Assembly (NCBI GenBank): GCA_019242065.1 | Contig: JAFAWJ010000465.1 | Coordinates: 1 to 7,764, forward strand | Length of the DNA stretch: 7,764 nucleotides | Origin: Chloroflexota bacterium | GTDB taxonomy: Bacteria > Chloroflexota > UBA6077 > CF-72 | Direction: 5' to 3' | Shown here: in pieces, positions 6,407-7,764 of the stretch | How the letters are laid out: the number at the start of each line of letters is the position of its first letter | Position numbering within the stretch: the stretch's first letter is position 1 | The notes under the pieces: generated by a model | Told to the model about the DNA's origin: nothing | Database searches by the model: none | The model's input: the letters and a program-made list of their open reading frames with translations, nothing else | Program-made: the position numbers and the translations under genes

Positions 6407-6435
6407 TTGACAGGCCCCGGTTCCGAGCGTATGGT
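6407..6435 (+). promoter_or_regulatory. Near-consensus sigma-70 promoter, plus strand
   Basis: A perfect TTGACA -35 box (6407-6412) is followed by exactly 17 nt and TATGGT (6430-6435), matching the -10 consensus at 4 of 6. It is the best promoter match in the window. It points into the frameshifted coding-like stretch that starts at 6514, leaving a leader of about 70 nt. It lies back to back with the sigma-gene promoter, making 6336-6513 a divergent control region. Confidence 0.55.
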
Positions 6436-6513
6436 GGCGCGCACTCGACGACGTAGGCAGCGCCGCGGGGAAAGCGTTCTTGCCGACTAAAGGATTGTCC
6501 GCCGAGGGCAGTG

Positions 6514-6895
6514 ATGCACCAACGATTCGAGTTCGACCAGATTCAGGCGAACAGCGTCCCCGGATTCAACACAGACCACCAGGCCTTTGTCATGATCCGC
6601 TTGGCTGGCGAGCCTCAATCGCTCGGGCACCTGGGATATCACCACCGCCGACTGAGGTTGACGCATACAGACAGCTCCATCGGTTGGCTGCCAGGCGGCG
6701 CCCATCCGAGGGAGCAACTCGACTCCGGATGTGCTCTCAGAGTTTCCCCACTGGCAATTCGATGGCGACTCCATCCGTGTCTCCAAAGCCATGCGTCTCA
6801 CGTACACCTACAACGGGCCGCCAACTGATCCCAACACGCCGTCAACGTGTGTCGGCTACATTCTGATCGGGTACGCCGCACCGGCCTGGCCGTGA
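6514..6895 (+). pseudogene. Frameshifted or decayed small gene of unknown function
   Basis: The ATG at 6514 has a good RBS (GAGGG, 6504-6508, five bases upstream) and a near-consensus promoter. The first part, starting MHQRFEFDQIQANSVPGFN, is coding-like to about 6690 (third-position GC about 74% by hand count). After that the protein-like signal moves to the frame one base later. That frame holds EFPHWQFDGDSIRVSKAM and RLTYTYNGPPTDPN and ends CVGYILIGYAAPAWP at the TGA at 6893-6895, with about 75% third-position GC from 6740 on. Joined, they would give about 126 residues, rich in beta-forming residues at the C-terminus. I recognise no family. A +1 shift could be a real mutation, an assembly or sequencing error, or programmed frameshifting. 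If the first frame is simply continued it ends at 6828 with an unconvincing tail. The last 54 nt overlap the opposing TPR gene. Confidence 0.35.
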
Positions 6896-7764
6896 CGCTG
6901 CGACGCTTGCCAGAGCACGCTCGGCCAGGCTGACCAGGCGCGGACTACCAAGTCCACGCGCGAGACGCAATCCGTCACGCGCGTGGGCCTCGGCGGCATC
7001 GAGCTGGTGCAACGCAATCTCGAGGCTTGCTCCGCGGAGGCGTGCCTCGATTTCGGTCTCCAGAGTCCGTGGACACTCGAGCACCTGGCCTGTGGATTGG
7101 AGGGCACCCTCCATGTTGCCGTTGAACGCTTGCAGATCGCTGAGAACAAGCAGCGCGGGCGCGTATTCGAGGGTGTCCTGTATGCCTTCCTGCTCGATGA
7201 TCGCGAACGCACGCTGCAAACTGGCATCCGCGCCAGCGTCGTCGCCCATCTCGAGTTTGAGGCTCGCCACGTGGCGGAATGTGGCGACAACTTCGGGGCA
7301 CGCGTCGATCGTGGTAGACAGTTCGAGGGCTCTGCCAAACGTCCGGTTCGCGGAGTCGAGGTCGCCTTGCAGTTGATAGGCGAGTCCAAGACCGAGTAGC
7401 GACCGCAGGCACCCTCCCGCATAGCCGACCCTGGTGCGAATCGTAATTGACTCCTGGAAGCTGCGCGCCGCGGTGGTCAGGTCGCCACGGACCGTTTGGA
7501 TCTTTCCCAGGACCTCGTAATAATCAGCCGCGAACCGGATACGGGCTTCAATTGCCAGCGCCAGTCCATTCTCCGCTTGTTCTTGTGCGCGCTGCACGTC
7601 TCCGACCGCAAGATGGACGAGCGCAAGTCGAAACTGCGCATTGAGGGTTGGAAGCTCTCCAGCGTTGTCAAGATACAGCGCGATTGCTGTGTCAAGGTGT
7701 TCACGTGCAGGTTCAAAGAAGCCTCCGAGATAACACTGCTGCGCAAGGTTTACTCGCACGACGG
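6842..7764 (-). CDS. TPR-repeat protein, N-terminus beyond the window
   Basis: The minus-strand frame is open to the right edge, so the start is outside; the GTG at 7759-7757 is probably internal. About 307 codons are visible and consist almost wholly of TPR-like helical pairs. Recurring turns include GDVQRAQEQAENGLAL, GDLTTAARSFQES, GDLDSANRTFGRALEL, GDDAGADASLQRAF and GNMEGALQSTGQVL. The last 15 or so residues (after SVAAS) are low in pattern and may be a non-structural tail. TPR arrays are protein- or peptide-binding scaffolds; this could be a free-standing protein or the C-terminal part of an AAA/STAND-type regulator like the one at 3085-5478. GC is lower than in the left of the window (about 50-55% in hand-counted lines), which may indicate a different origin. 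Its 3' end converges with the broken gene at 6514-6895. Confidence 0.82.
   Translation of the reverse strand, partial: VVRVNLAQQCYLGGFFEPAREHLDTAIALYLDNAGELPTLNAQFRLALVHLAVGDVQRAQEQAENGLALAIEARIRFAADYYEVLGKIQTVRGDLTTAARSFQESITIRTRVGYAGGCLRSLLGLGLAYQLQGDLDSANRTFGRALELSTTIDACPEVVATFRHVASLKLEMGDDAGADASLQRAFAIIEQEGIQDTLEYAPALLVLSDLQAFNGNMEGALQSTGQVLECPRTLETEIEARLRGASLEIALHQLDAAEAHARDGLRLARGLGSPRLVSLAERALASVAASRPGRCGVPDQNVADTR

Noticed and set aside
6395..6424. ECF-type self-promoter (GGAAC and CGT boxes) upstream of the sigma-like gene on the minus strand
   Set aside because: GGAAC is present at 6424-6420 but the next CGT is 20 nt away, longer than the usual 16-17 nt, and the second box is poor.
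6487..6807. Minus-strand 106-residue frame between the sigma and TPR genes
   Set aside because: It would start at GTG with no good RBS and has no recognisable domain. The plus strand has a better promoter, RBS and C-terminus, although I cannot fully exclude the minus frame.

Overview
The window looks like a piece of a high-GC bacterial chromosome, most likely from the Chloroflexota. That placement is an inference from gene style. The 797-residue XRE-HTH/NB-ARC/TPR regulator and the divergent sigma-70-like protein both resemble families I associate with that phylum, and no marker gene confirms it. There are no rRNA, tRNA, CRISPR or transposase genes.

Left part (1-2931, plus strand): a three-gene run that is probably one operon. 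It holds the 3' part of a membrane histidine kinase, a TIM-barrel metal-dependent hydrolase of the amidohydrolase-2 type, and an RNase HI with extra N- and C-terminal segments. The gaps are 11 nt and a 4-nt overlap, and an 11-bp GC-rich hairpin closes the unit. The kinase lacks the proline normally found after its phosphoacceptor histidine box.

Centre (2932-5478, plus strand): an intergenic stretch with a 17-bp inverted repeat next to an extended -10 element, followed by the HTH/NB-ARC/TPR signalling ATPase. Its last codons form a perfect 11-bp hairpin. Its stop codon directly abuts the stop codon of an opposing gene.

Right of centre (5479-6335, minus strand): a divergent sigma-factor-like gene followed 38 nt later by a 38-residue hydrophobic small protein with its own good ribosome-binding site. 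The sigma gene is preceded by an inverted repeat whose arms coincide with putative -35 and -10 boxes.

Right end (6336-7764): base composition drops; hand-counted 60-base lines give about 50-55% GC, against about 80% in one line of the HTH/NB-ARC/TPR gene. A near-consensus plus-strand promoter (TTGACA, 17 nt, TATGGT) and a good RBS lead into a coding-like stretch that changes frame once, so it is probably a decayed or frameshifted gene. It converges on, and overlaps by 54 nt, the 3' end of a TPR-repeat gene on the minus strand that runs off the window.

The most interesting idea is that the HTH/NB-ARC/TPR regulator, the sigma-like protein and the tiny hydrophobic protein are a local signalling module, loosely like peptide-sensing HTH-TPR systems. 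This is speculative.
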